Source: Tetradesmus obliquus (Eukaryota; Chlorophyta; Chlorophyceae; Sphaeropleales; Scenedesmaceae). From it: a stretch of DNA of 64,000 nt. The position numbers and the translations under genes were made by a program. Below are positions 1 to 11,300 of this stretch, piece after piece (positions within the stretch are counted from its first letter, which is position 1; each line of letters begins with the position of its first letter). Location: contig CP126201.1 of assembly GCA_030272155.1 (NCBI GenBank), forward strand, positions 5,070,501 to 5,134,500, read 5' to 3'. The notes beneath the pieces are model-generated. The model saw only the letters and a program-made list of their open reading frames with translations. It was not told the DNA's origin and did not search any database.

Positions 1-1364
1 GCTGCCTTCCAGCTGCTGCCGGCTGGCCTCATGCTGCTGCTGCTGCGCATGCTGCTGCCTCACCTGGAAGGTCTTGCCGCATCCCTTGGGCCCCCATATG
101 CCCAGGATGAGCGGCACCTTGGTGGTGGCGCTGATGGCGCCCTGGTCAGCCAGGTAGTTCTTGGTGATGTGCATCTGGGGGGGGGGGGGGAGCAGCAGCA
201 GCAGTGTGTATTTAGATGCCTTGTGGGCCAGGTAGCTGTTGCTGAGGTGCATCCAGGTATGGCAGCAGGCGGGGGCAGGGCTGCAGGTAGCCAGGGCAGG
301 AGGCAGGGACGATTTGAGACATGGCTGGTGCAAGCACACAGACATTTAGAGTCACTTCCAGCAAACATGCGGCCTAAACCAACACAACCCGTGCCGCTGC
401 CAACACAGGCGATCACTGCACGCCAACGCCAGCCGCCGCCCAGCACGCTGCCTCCATGCAGCAGGCGCTGTGCCCTGAGCCAGACCTTGTGTGCACACTC
501 GCCACTCATCACTCACCGCCACTTTGTCCATGAACTGCGGCGCGATGTAGTAGTCGCCGATGATGTGCTTCAGCGTGCGCGCCTCCCAGCCCCGCAGGCT
601 GCCGTCCGCGATGTCGCTGCGGTGGCCCAGCACGTTGCCCGTGAACAGGCTGTCGATCATGCCCACGTTCTGCCCCGCGTCCACATTCGTGTTGTAGTCC
701 GACTGCCCCAGCTCAAACAGGTAGTCGCCAGCAGAGCCGCCGCTCGCCTCCTTGGCATCCCAGCTGCTGCGGAACCGCTGCCCGCTGCCGCTGCTGCTGC
801 TGCCGGCATCTGCAGCAGGCGGCGCGGCCGGCGCGCCGCTGCCGCCGCTGCTGCTCCTGCCAGCAATGTAGTTGCTGAAACGGCCGCCCTCAGGCTGCTG
901 CTGCTGCTGCTGCTGTGGCTCAGGTTGCTGCTCCTGCTGGGGTTGTTGCGGCGGCTGTTCGCGCTGCTGCTGCTCCCGCTGCTGCTGCTCGCGCGGCGAG
1001 GGCGAGGCTGAGCGCCAGCTGCTGCCCGCGGTGTACTTGGAGAAGCGGCCGCTGGAGGTGGGCTCGTCACCTGCACTGCTGCTGCTGCTGCTGTCATATA
1101 CCGGGCTGGGCGAGCGCCAGCTGGGAGATGTAGGCCGGCTGAGCGGCCGCTGTGGTTGCTGCTGCTGCTGCTGTTCCTCATCAGCGTAGCCGCTCCTGCT
1201 GTCTGGCCGCTGCTGTGAGAGGTAGGAGCCCCACCTGCCCCCTGCTGGGGAGGGAGGCTCAGCAGCAGGAGGCTCCGGATCACGCCGCTGCTGCTCACGC
1301 TGCTGCTCCTGCTGCTCCGGTGAAGGCGTGGAGCGCCAGCTGCTCCACCTACTGCTGCTGTCAG

Positions 1365-1406
<42 letters not shown>

Positions 1407-4400
1407 GGCGTGCGGGTGGTTCCTGCGGCTGCGGGCTTGGTGAGCGCTGCCTGATGCGCTGGATCTGGTCGGCAAAGCGCTCACTGCCGCTGCTGCTGCT
1501 GCTGGCTTGCGGCTGCTGCTGCTCCTGTTGCGGTGGAGGCACCAGCCCACCCTCAGGCTGCTGCTCCCAGGGAGGGATAGGTCCCTGCTGCTGCTGCTGC
1601 TGAGCGCGGGATGAGATGATGCCATCCCAGCGTGAGCTGCCATCAGCGCCGCCGACATCGCTGCCGCTGCTGCTGCTGGGCTGCGCATCCTGGCGCCTCC
1701 ACTGCTCCTCCCGCTGCTGCTGTTGCTCGCGCCGCTGCTGCTGCTCCACGTCCGGCGTCTGCTGCTGCCGCCGGTCGATGAACAGCGTGGCGGGCGGCTG
1801 CGGCGGCTGCTGCTTGCGCGCAGCAATGATGGAGGCCCACCTGTCGCCGGAATCAGCCTGCTGCTGCTGCTGCTGCTGCTCCTCCTCCTCAACTGTGGAC
1901 TCAGGAGAAGAGGCAGGAGATGCTGCAGCAGAGGCAGCTGGCGATGCAGCCGGCGATGCAGCCGGCGAGGCCGCTGCTGATGCTGGCTGCGATGGCGTCG
2001 CTGCAGCAGCAAACCTGTCCTTGAAGACCTTGACCACGGCATCCAGCGGCTGCAGCGGCTTGGCTGGCGGAGCTGGCGGCGGCGGCGGCTGCTCCTGCTG
2101 TTGTGGCTCAGGTGGCGCTGGCGCTGCCGTCTCCTCCACGCGCTTGGCGTACCAGTCAGCAGGGTACACCGGCTGCATGGGCGGCTGCTGCGGCGGCACC
2201 GGCGGCATCAGCTGCTGCGGCTGCTGCACCGGCGGCAGCGGCGCTGCTGCTGCTGCTGCTGGCGCCTCCTCTGCCTCCTCATCTATTGAGGCCCACACGC
2301 TGCTGGTGGCAAAGGTGGAGCCGTACTGGCACTCCGCATGCAGCACGCCTGCTGCCTCACTGGCGCTGCCTGCTGCTGGCTCCACAGTGATGCTGCGGTT
2401 GGGCCCCGCCTCCCAGTCAAAGGTGCCGTCAGTGTTGACCACCACCAGCTGCAGCGGCAGGATGAGGCAGGCAAGGCAGGGCAGAGCACCAGCAGCACAG
2501 TGAGGCGGCTGGTCAAAGCGGCGAGCACGCGTGGATTGCGCTGGACCAGGCCGTCAGTACAACATTCATACATGCATGCATGCACTTGTTCCATGTAACT
2601 GCATCATCTGTGTCTGCCAGCCAGCCAGGACAAGCTATGCACTGGCTGAGCTAGCCCCTGCAGCTGCCACCCCACCCCGCCCCCTCACCTTGAACTCGTA
2701 GCTGCCGGGGGGCATGAGCAGTGTGGTGCTCCACACGTCGCCCTCAGCCCACTGCAGCGGGGGCGCCGCCTCAGGCTCCCACTCGCCCAGCTGCTGCCCG
2801 CCGCCCACAGCCTTCAGGAAGGTGCCAAACTGCGCCGCAAACTTGGTGCTGATGCGCACCTCGCGCCAGCCCTGCTGCTGCTGCGGCACCGCACCAGCAC
2901 CAGCGCCAGCAGGAACTACGGAATAGTCCTCGGAATCGGAGTCTGAGTCGCGCCGCCTGTGCCCGTTTGCGGACGCCTTCTGCTGCCACGGCTCCAGCTG
3001 CTCCGCAGCCTCCTGCCGCTGGTACACCTCAGCCGCTGACAGCTTGCGGCCGGTTGGTGCAGCGCGAGGGGGCCCGCCTGCTGCGTCCTCTGCTGCCGCG
3101 ATGGCCTTGGCTGCTGCCAGTGCTGCCGCGAGGCCTGGCAGCGGCACGTGGATGCGCCTGTTGGCCCCCGGCTCCCACTCCAGGCGGCCGTCCTGGCGCA
3201 CCACCACGTACTGCAGGGGCAGCAGCGGCAGCAGCAGGTGGCAAGGCGCAGGCACAGCATGCAGCAGGTTGGATGAGGCTGTGCAGCTGCAGTTTAGAGA
3301 GCCTGGAGACCGCAGTGTGTGCATGTAAGGGGTGCAGATAACTGGAGCAGCTGCTGTGCAGCAGCTGCTGTGCAGCAGCTGCTGTGCAGGCACAGGCTGC
3401 TTGTGCCTGCTCGCCATGGCATGGGCTGCGCGCTGGTGCGGCACAGCGCTGCCGCTGCTGCTGCGGTGGCTGAGGAGCAGCTGGAGGCTGACTCCCCGCG
3501 CTAAGGCTGCTGCTGCATGCAACGCACCAGGCCCATGCTGTCACCCTGCGGTTGCTACCGCTATGGGCACAGCCAACTTGCTGCAACATCCAGCGCCTGC
3601 ACTTGCTGCTGCTGCTGCTGCTGTGGACCATCCCCCGCCCCGCCCCCCCCCCCCCCCACCTTGAACTCGTGCTCCCCTGCGGGCAGCTCCAGCGTGGCGG
3701 TCCACACGTCACCCTCGCCCCACGTCAGCGCGGGTGCCGCCCCTGCATCCCACGCGCCCAGCTCAGTAGGGCCGCCCACCACCTGCACAGTGGGAGGCAG
3801 CAGCAGGCAGTGACGTATGTAAGGCAGGAGCTCTGGCATGCTGTCGATGAGCAGCAGGCGTGTGCCTTCTGCGCTGCATGGTAGCTGCCACCTGCCAGAG
3901 AGCCCACAGCAGCGTCAAGCATGCTGCACCAGCATGCGCAACAGCCGCCGATGCAGTCCTGATAACATCACAGGCAGCTGCCACCTTGCTTACTCAGCTC
4001 TCCCCCCTGCCCCCCACACAACAAGCGCAACCTCATTCGCCAACTACCTTGCTCGATGCCTACATGCAATTGCAATCACTATGTCAGCGCCACGCAGCCC
4101 CGCACCTTGAGGTACTCCCCGAAGGAGGCCGTGTATGTGGTGGTGAGCTTGACCATGGTGTTGCCCCCGCTGGTCTCAACCAGCTGCGCATCAGGCGGCT
4201 CCTCATCACCCTCCCCGCCACCCTCCCCGCCAGACAGCAGCCCCAGCACCAAGTCCACCTCGCTGCCACTGCCGCTGGCGAGTGCGCCGCCGGGGCGCGG
4301 CACCACCACGCGCCGGTTGTTGCCGGGCTCCCACACTGGCGGGCCCACAGCCTTCACGGCCACAGCCTGCGGGCGGCGATGAGGCAGCGAGTTGAGCAAA

Positions 4401-5340
4401 ACCACCAGAAGCAATGCGCGGGGATTGTGTTTAGGCAGGCTGTCAGCAGTTAAGCTGCACTTGATAGTGGCTGCAGAAGCAGACATGCAAGGAAACTGCA
4501 TCCCAGTGGCATGTTGCTGCAGCAAGCTACATAGCAAACCCAGCGCCAGCTGCCGCCCCCCGCTCCCACCTTGAACTCATGCGCGCCGGGCGGCAGCTCC
4601 AGCGTGGCTGTCCACACGTCACCCTCGCCCCACGTCAGCGCGGGCGCAGCGTCCGGCTCCCAGTTGCCCAGCGCGCGCGTGGCGCCGCACATGAGCACCT
4701 TGTCACCCACCACGCCGCTGAATGTGGCAGAGACTTTCACCATGACGCTGCCGCTGGAGCTGGTCACCACCTCAGCGCTGCTGGGCGCGCCAAAGCCGCT
4801 GTCTCCCGGCTCAAACGCCTCATACGGGGCGGCAGCAGTGAAGAAGGGCTGCGCCGCTGACGAGGCAGACGGCCCCGATGACGCGTGCACGGGTGCGACT
4901 GCGGCGCCTCCCGCAGCGCTGAACAATGACGCCGGCTGGAAGCGCGACAGCGGCGGCACACCCCGCGGGCTGGCGGGGCTGCCAGGCCGCGCGCTGAAGC
5001 CGAGACCTGGTCCGGCGCTGCTGCTGTTGGCCGCCTGGCTGCGCTGGTTGGCTGCTGCTGCGGCGGCTGCTGCTGCCGAGCGTGCCGCGAGGTGTGGCGG
5101 CAGCCCCCCTGCAGCCGACACGGGACTGGCTGGGCGGCTGCCTGCGCCTGACGGCGCGCCACTGCTGCCACCAGCAGCAGGCGGTGGGCTGCCGGCACTG
5201 CTTGGTGGCGCTGCGCTGCTGCTGCCGCCGCCGCTGCTGCTGCTACTGCTGCTGCTGCTGTTGCTCTTTGGCGGCTGCTGTGGGGCTGCCAGCAGCTCAG
5301 AGAGTGGGCGCGGCCTGCCTGGCGGGTAGTAGGCGGCATG
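1..5340 (-). CDS. Triple CBM20 - motif-repeat linker - Rubisco activase fusion (3' partial)
   Basis: Exons, in transcript order: 5340-4570, 4366-4106, 3782-3660, 3210-2689, 2448-517 and 174-64, all joined in phase 0 (1240 codons in the window). Counting from codon 5340, residues ~190-284, ~322-412 and ~492-585 are three CBM20 starch-binding domains, with motifs such as LGNWEPDAAP, WGEGDVWTATLELP, HEFK and WEPGNNRR. Residues ~586-1130 are a Gln/Ser/Pro-rich disordered linker with repeated RW/RF motifs. Residues ~1132-1240 match the Rubisco-activase family: NVGMIDSLFTGN, DYYIAPQFMDKVA, VPLILGIWG and the Walker A GPKGCGKT. The rest of the AAA+ domain lies outside the window. Walker A reads GPKGCGKT rather than the plant GGKGQGKS, so this may be an activase-like paralogue. 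The N-terminus and any transit peptide are unresolved: the first exon stays open upstream to 5670 without a convincing start. The fusion itself is seen; a pyrenoid role is inferred. Confidence 0.88.
745..1848 (-). repeat. Array of degenerate RW/RF motifs in the activase-fusion linker
   Basis: On the minus strand, about nine short motifs are spaced 35-55 codons apart by Gln-, Ser- or Pro-rich spacer: DRWASIIAARK (~1812-1848), SSRWDGIISSR (~1607-1642), SERFADQIQRIRQ (~1447-1488), SSRWSSWRST (~1327-1361), GGRWGSYLSQQR (~1207-1242), SPSWRSPSP (~1101-1140), SGRFSKYTAGSSWRS (~1008-1056), GGRFSNYIAGRS (~849-892) and GQRFRSSWDAK (~745-783). The shared core is a small or acidic residue, Arg, Trp/Phe, then an aliphatic or aromatic residue 3-4 positions on and often another Arg. 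Further upstream, DWYAKRVEE (~2145) also resembles a W-basic motif. The motif residues are kept while the spacers are low complexity, which argues for selected binding motifs. Confidence 0.75.
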
Positions 5341-8300
5341 CTGTGCCCAGCAGGGGACGATGCAAACAAAGGAGCAGGGCACAGGCATGTCAGGCCTGCG
5401 CTCTGATGCTATGCAAGGATACTGCTTGCGTGCAGAGAATGTGCAGAGCTCAGGACTTGTTATTGCTACATGTGGGAGCTGACATGTGGAGCTGCACAGC
5501 ACGGTGTGCTGAGCCTCATGCAGCAGCCACAAGGATACGCGTGCGTGTCCTGCCGCCACAGTGAGCAGTTGCAGCATGTAGGCAAAAGCATACACACCAC
5601 CCCAACAGTGTCTTGATGCCAAGCACAGCCTCTGCTTCATGAGTGACATATGGAAATTGAACTGCTGCACTTACCCCAAGCACCAAACGGCGCCTTCTGC
5701 ATTTGGGGGAGACTGAACTGCGCAAGCCTGCACGCAGACAGCAGCATGAGGCGTCAGTGTGTTTGGTGTGACAGGCTTGAAGAAGCGCCACCAGCATCTG
5801 CCTAACTCGTGCTGCAGCTGGATCTGAGATATTGAGTAGCCGAATAATGGCATGGGCTTTCTGAACAAGACCAGGGTGACTGTGCACAACCCCGAAACAT
5901 GGTATGCTTGCCACATTGCAGCCACAGTTGTGCTCCATAAACATTTGATTTGTAATAAGTAGTCACGACTGTACCTATGCGGGAGCCTGCTGCCCGGTAA
6001 TGCTGTGGCACCGTTCGTGCACTGCCAGCACCCAGAGGATGGCCACGTTGCATGGCTGCCCCAGAGTTGCAAAATTAGCTTGTTTTCCACTATTTATAGA
6101 TTGTCTCGGACATGCAAAACACAGTGTAAAGCTCGCGGCCTTTCGCGACTGTATCTGCTATCAGGGTGACCGACCACTTGCACCCAGCTGCCAAATGCAA
6201 TAATGATAGTATGGCGGCAGTATCACCAGAGCTCGGGCATGCCCGTAATGTTGTAGACTTCTATGCAGAACCCCAGCTCCGAATGCTGCATTTCGCGTAA
6301 GCAGCCTTAAAAGTGGATTTAACGCTTTCTGTACGTAGTTTTGCTGGTGCTCAAAATGCCATATTCCAAGCGCGCGCGATCAAGCTCGCTTTCGTACTGT
6401 TTTGCGAGTCCAGAGCCGGCAACAACGGACAACAGGGTTTGTCCAGCAAGCAGCTGAATATGCTGTTTCAAAATAGCCTGAATTGATTGAGGTTTACCGT
6501 GGCGTTCAAGTACCTAGCTCAAGTGCAGCAGTTGCGCATCCACCAATACGTAGCCGACAGCACTGCTGGCGCAGTGCGCCACGATTGGTGGGGCAGTGGC
6601 TAGCGACTGTTCATTCAGACGCCCGTAGCTCCGAGTTCACGCAGAATCAGACCAACCAATGAAATTGACCAGGCTTGTTACCTACAGGGCAGTCACTGCA
6701 TCAGGCATGGCTGACTGCAGCGCTGCAGCTGCCAGCACAGTCACTGTGTTGCCACTGAGTGGCAAGTGGCAGGGTGCTTTGATACGAGCCGGCAAGCCAC
6801 CAACCATGCAAATGCCTGTTCGGTAGCACCTGAACCTAAATTGAAAGACAGCGCGCCAAGCATCATGATTGTCTATGCAAAGCAGGTGAAGCAGAAACCC
6901 CTTGCCTGCTAGCGTCCAAGCGTCGACACTCTCTCATCATCATGCCAGCACAGCCATACGTAGGTGCACACAGCATACAAAAGCGCATCACTGACGACCA
7001 TCATCAGCGACACGAGGAAGCTAAAGCTATGCAACACCACTTCATGCTGCACGGCCTGACTAACGAGAATGTGTAGAAAAAGCAGCCACTCTAGTGCAAA
7101 ACAGCCGTTGCTTGAACAGTCCCGCCCGGTGCTTGCCAGCCAGCCCAGCCCAAACTACCGCGCCACACCCCCTGAACCCAACCCAGCACCCCTGTGAGGC
7201 TGTGCCAGGCCATATATATTAAGCTGGCCACCTGGCACATGCATCATAGCCCATGACACGGCTCAGCCGCAACAGCGTACCCTCCTCACCCAGCATCAAG
7301 CCTTGCGGCAGGCAGCAGCACAGCAGGCACGGATGGCTGCCGCAACAGCAGCAAGGCACCCGCGCCTTCTGCAGCGCCGCCGCACGGGCCCCTTCAAAAC
7401 ACCCACAATGTGCGGGCAATGCGCAACTCAGTGCTGATGCGGGCGCGCAGCCATTAGCAGTAACAGTGACCAAGTGCTGCGCAATCAACCTTCGATGACA
7501 GCAATCAACATATACCAAGCCCCCCCTGTTGTGACAGAAGCTGCATGTCGCATTGAAAGAGTGCGTCAATACCTTGCTGCACACAGTGCCAGGCACCCCC
7601 AAACCGCAAGCGCCTGGCGCCTGTGTGCTGCTTATTTCTAGTGCTGTGCCGAGCCGCTGTGCTGTGGCTGGCTGGCTGGCTCTGCCGCATCACCCAGCAC
7701 CACACCAACTTCACGGCACACAAAGAGCTACACCTAGTGATGGAGGCGCAGCGCAACTGGAGCGCAGCATATCTGCATGATCAAATGGCAGCATGTGATG
7801 CTGTGACAGTTCCGTGAACTCGATAAAGGTACGTGCAGTTTGAAGGGCGGCTGGCGCCAGCCAAGCGTGGCGTGAGGCGCCAGCTCATGGCTTGGAGAGC
7901 GGATGCGCCCCGCTGAAGTGGCAGCCACTGCTGAGCAGCAACTGGCCTCCTCAGACTGCTGTTGCTGCTGGCTTGAATGATCTAGCATACACACAGCGCA
8001 GCTTGCAGGTCACCCAGAGCACATGCAGCGACGCACCATCGGTGCGCACAACATCAGGTCAGCCAACACCTCACGAGACAACAGCAGCAGAACAAATGGT
8101 GCTGCTGCTACTGTCCCAGTGAGAGTGACACGACACAACATCCCAGAATGCACAAATCCAGCTGCTAAGAGATCCACCCCCAGGCCTCACCGAGTTCCTG
8201 CTGCCATAGCCAGTAGCAGGCGCACATGCCATGCGCATGTGCCCACTGCCCCCTCCCTCAGCACATACCTAGCCAGGCACATGCTCGTGCAACACCAACA

Positions 8301-8393
8301 AGTGCTGCCGTGCCTGGCCCTGTGCTCGCAAGACTCCCGCCCGCGGCTGCCACCGCTGCTGCTGCTGCTGCTGCCGCGGCTGCTGCTGCCGGC
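5341..8393. other. No confident gene; probable 5' region of the activase fusion and 3' flank of ABCG
   Basis: I found no conserved coding signature here. The upstream part of the activase-fusion gene must lie within it. Two weak possibilities exist: the open frame continuing from 5340 to 5670, and a short ATG-initiated reading at 6053-5975 ending at a GTACAG donor, whose phase does not fit the 5340 exon directly. A TATA-like ATATATTAAG occurs near 7212. Base composition around 6200-7200 is less repeat-rich than the genes. Confidence 0.4.
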
Positions 8394-11300
8394 CTAGGCC
8401 GCCTTGGTCTTCTGGCGCAGCGTGTAGTACACCAGCAGCCGCAGCGCCACCAGCATGCCAAACAGCACGCCCAACTCCAGCGCGGGTGACGCGTTGGGGT
8501 CGGTGGGCAGCTGCAGCGCCGCCTGCAGGTCAGGCACGCTGTGGCAGGGCGCGGCAGCGGGGCCTGCTGCTGCTGCCTCGCCGCTGCCCAGGCCGGATGC
8601 GCCGCAGCTGTAGTAGGTGGCCCCGGCAAACTCAATCTTCAGCAGCAGGTTGCTGTGCGGAAAAACGGCAGGGGCGAAAGCAGGCAGCAACAGAAGAGTG
8701 AGCAAAGGCCTTATACGCGCTTGACGCATGGGCACACACGCCAGCATGAAAACAGCCGACAATACAAGTAACTGCGCTTTAACAGGCACCGGCATGCTAC
8801 GAGAGGAGCAATCCATGCGCCGCAGGCCCGCAGCAAATAGGCTCTGTTGCTGTGCTGCGCAGGGTCTGTCCAACCAGCCAGCCGTGCCACTCACAAGCCC
8901 CAGTACACGAAGGACAGGTAGCGTATCCAGCTGATCCATGCGGGGATGCCCCTCACGTAGTAGCCCCCCACCAGCATGAAGCCAAGCATGATGATGCTGG
9001 CCACAGTCTGTGGAACAAGGGAGGGGGGGGGGGGGGGGCAGCCGAAACAGCAGCAGCAGCAGGCGTTACTCATGTGTTGTTGGGGCGTGCCACATGCTGC
9101 TGCAACACCGAATGCATGCCCAGTCCAGGCACTGGCTCGCCCGCATACAGGTAGGCAGAGCTGCCCACTACAGCGCATGACACTGCACTACGTCTGCCAG
9201 TGCAGACTGGTAAGGGCCACGCCACCAGCAGGCATGGTATCACGGCTCCGCATACAGGGCTGATGCCACTGGCTCATGCTGCTGCCCTGAGCACTGCCCG
9301 GCTGCCTCACCTGGGCCGTCTTGGGGTTCATGAAGGCCACTCCCAGCAGCAGGCCCATGGACTGGGCCACCAGCACATTCAGCACCTGGCAACAGCAGCA
9401 GCAGCAGCAGCCGTAAGGTCAGCTCAACGCAGCACAGCGCAGGCAGCGATGCCCTGGCTTCAACGCTGCAATGTGTGTCACTCAGCACCACCCTGGCCGC
9501 ATGGCAGCCCCACCACGCTGCTGCATTGCGTGCTGTGCTGCTGGCTAAACTCCATTGCTGCCCTCACCAGTGCCGCGAGGTTTGACAGGAAGGCTGCTGC
9601 TGTGAGCCGCAGCCCTCCCATGAAGTAGATGATGACCACAAACAGCGCCGGCAGCGCGCAGTCCATTGGCAGGTCGGACAGCGCGCTAGACACGTAGAAG
9701 GCTGACACGCGGTACCTGCGGTGACACAGCAGCAGCAGGCAGCAGCAGCAAGCGTCAGTGACAATGCGCGTCCAGAAGCATGCGCCAGCTCAGCACGCAG
9801 CGCATGCGATCAAGCTGACTGCCATTGCTGCCAGCTCACGACTTGTGGGGCTCAACCGACTAGCACCATGTAAGTACACCGTCAGCGCAATCAACTGCCC
9901 ACCCAACCAGCCCAGCCTTCAGGTCTGCGCGTCACCCCGCCGCTCACGGCCTATGGACCCAGCCACCAACATGCAAGTACATGCCAACGCAGAGTCCTGA
10001 CCACCCTGCACCCCACCCCGCCAGCCGCTCACATGCCGCTGGCGCGCTCCTTGAGCAGCATGCGGTAGTCGTTGGGGAAGGTGAACAGGCTGGTGAACAG
10101 CGCGGTGAAGGCGGGGAACAGCAGCTCGAAGAACAGCAGGCCCACCACGTCGCTGGCGGCCAGCAGGGAGCCGCCGCGGCCGCGCTGCCACCAGAACATG
10201 CCCGTGATAAGCGCCACAATCACGCCCTGCAGGAAGCGCTGGCTGGAGAGGGACTCAAAGCGCTTCACCTGCGGGGTGCGGCAGCAGGAATAATTCAGAT
10301 GTCAGCGCACATCTCACTGATGGCATTGGTGGAGCTGCAGCATCGAGCTCCACAGCTCGCTGACAAAGCAGGCCAATGAAGCAGCAACTTACGCTCGTCG
10401 CGCTGCACACCGCCTTAAACAGCATCAGCATCCGGCCCACCTTGATGTGCCGCTGCAGCAGCACGCGCAGCTGCGTGCTGTAGCTGGCGCCGCCCCTGTC
10501 AGCCAGGCCCATGCCCGCCACCAGCTGCCCGCCACAGCCCTTGCCAGCGCCAGCAGCCGCCTCGATGTCGCCCGGCGCGCCAGCCCACAGGCTGCTGCTG
10601 CTGCGGCTGCGGCTCCAGATGCGCGTGATGCTGCGCCTGAACTCGGGGGACTCGCCGCCCTCCTCCTCGTTAGCAGGGTCACTCAGCTCGTCGCTATCGC
10701 CAGCAGCAGCAGCAGCAGCCTTGCCGTGCTGCTTGGGTGACTCAGCGCCGGCCTTGTCCCCGCCCATGTCAGCCAGGCCCAGGAAGCTGCCGGCCTTATG
10801 CAGGCTGCGCTCAATTAAGCTGCCGCCGCCGCCCAGCCGCCGCTTGCCGTCGCCTGCTGCTGCCTTCTTAGCCGCCGGCGGCTCCAGTGCCAGCTGCAGG
10901 TCAGCCAGCTGCTGCGGCTCGCCTGCAAAGCCGCCCGGGTGCTTGCGCTTGTACGTCTCGTAGCTGCTGTACAGCGCCTGGATGGCAGCAGGGCCAGACA
11001 GCGGAGCAGCAGGCACGCCGTGCGCTGTGCCTTGCTGCTGCTGCTGCTTGGCCTGCCTGTCGTGCTGCTGCGCGTCCTCGCCCTCCTCGCCTGCTGCCAG
11101 CGCCTGCTGCTGCTTGTACAGCGCCTGCTGCTGCCCCACTGCTGCTGCTGCTGGTGCGAGGCGTGAGAAGTCGCCCCCCTCCACCTCGCCCTGGGCCAGG
11201 TCTAGCAGGAAGTCAGCCACGTTGACGCCGTACGGCATGGCAAAGCCCAGCCCAGCAAACCACGACACCACCTGCGGCACAGCGCAGCGGGCGAATCACG

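Noticed and set aside
31..2503. Long plus-strand reading frames (31-1011, 1616-2503) and an alternative minus frame (657-2042)
   Set aside because: They are Leu/Cys/Ala/Arg homopolymer shadows of the CAG-rich activase-fusion exon; only one minus frame has CBM20 and activase motifs and consistent splice sites.
3640..3660. Long C/G homopolymers (also 12130, 27005, 43929, 54697) as assembly gaps or telomeric DNA
   Set aside because: They sit at intron ends in the orientation expected from the window-wide pattern and are not TTTAGGG-type repeats, although their exact lengths may be unreliable.
5341..5670. In-frame extension of the activase fusion to a start at 5670
   Set aside because: The frame is open, but the peptide is Cys/His-rich and unlike a transit peptide, the codon at 5670 is not needed, and a good acceptor lies at 5341; kept only as an uncertainty.
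7212..7222. TATA-like ATATATTAAG as promoter of a gene at 7219-7602
   Set aside because: The frames there are short, use non-ATG starts and show no conserved motif, so no gene was called.
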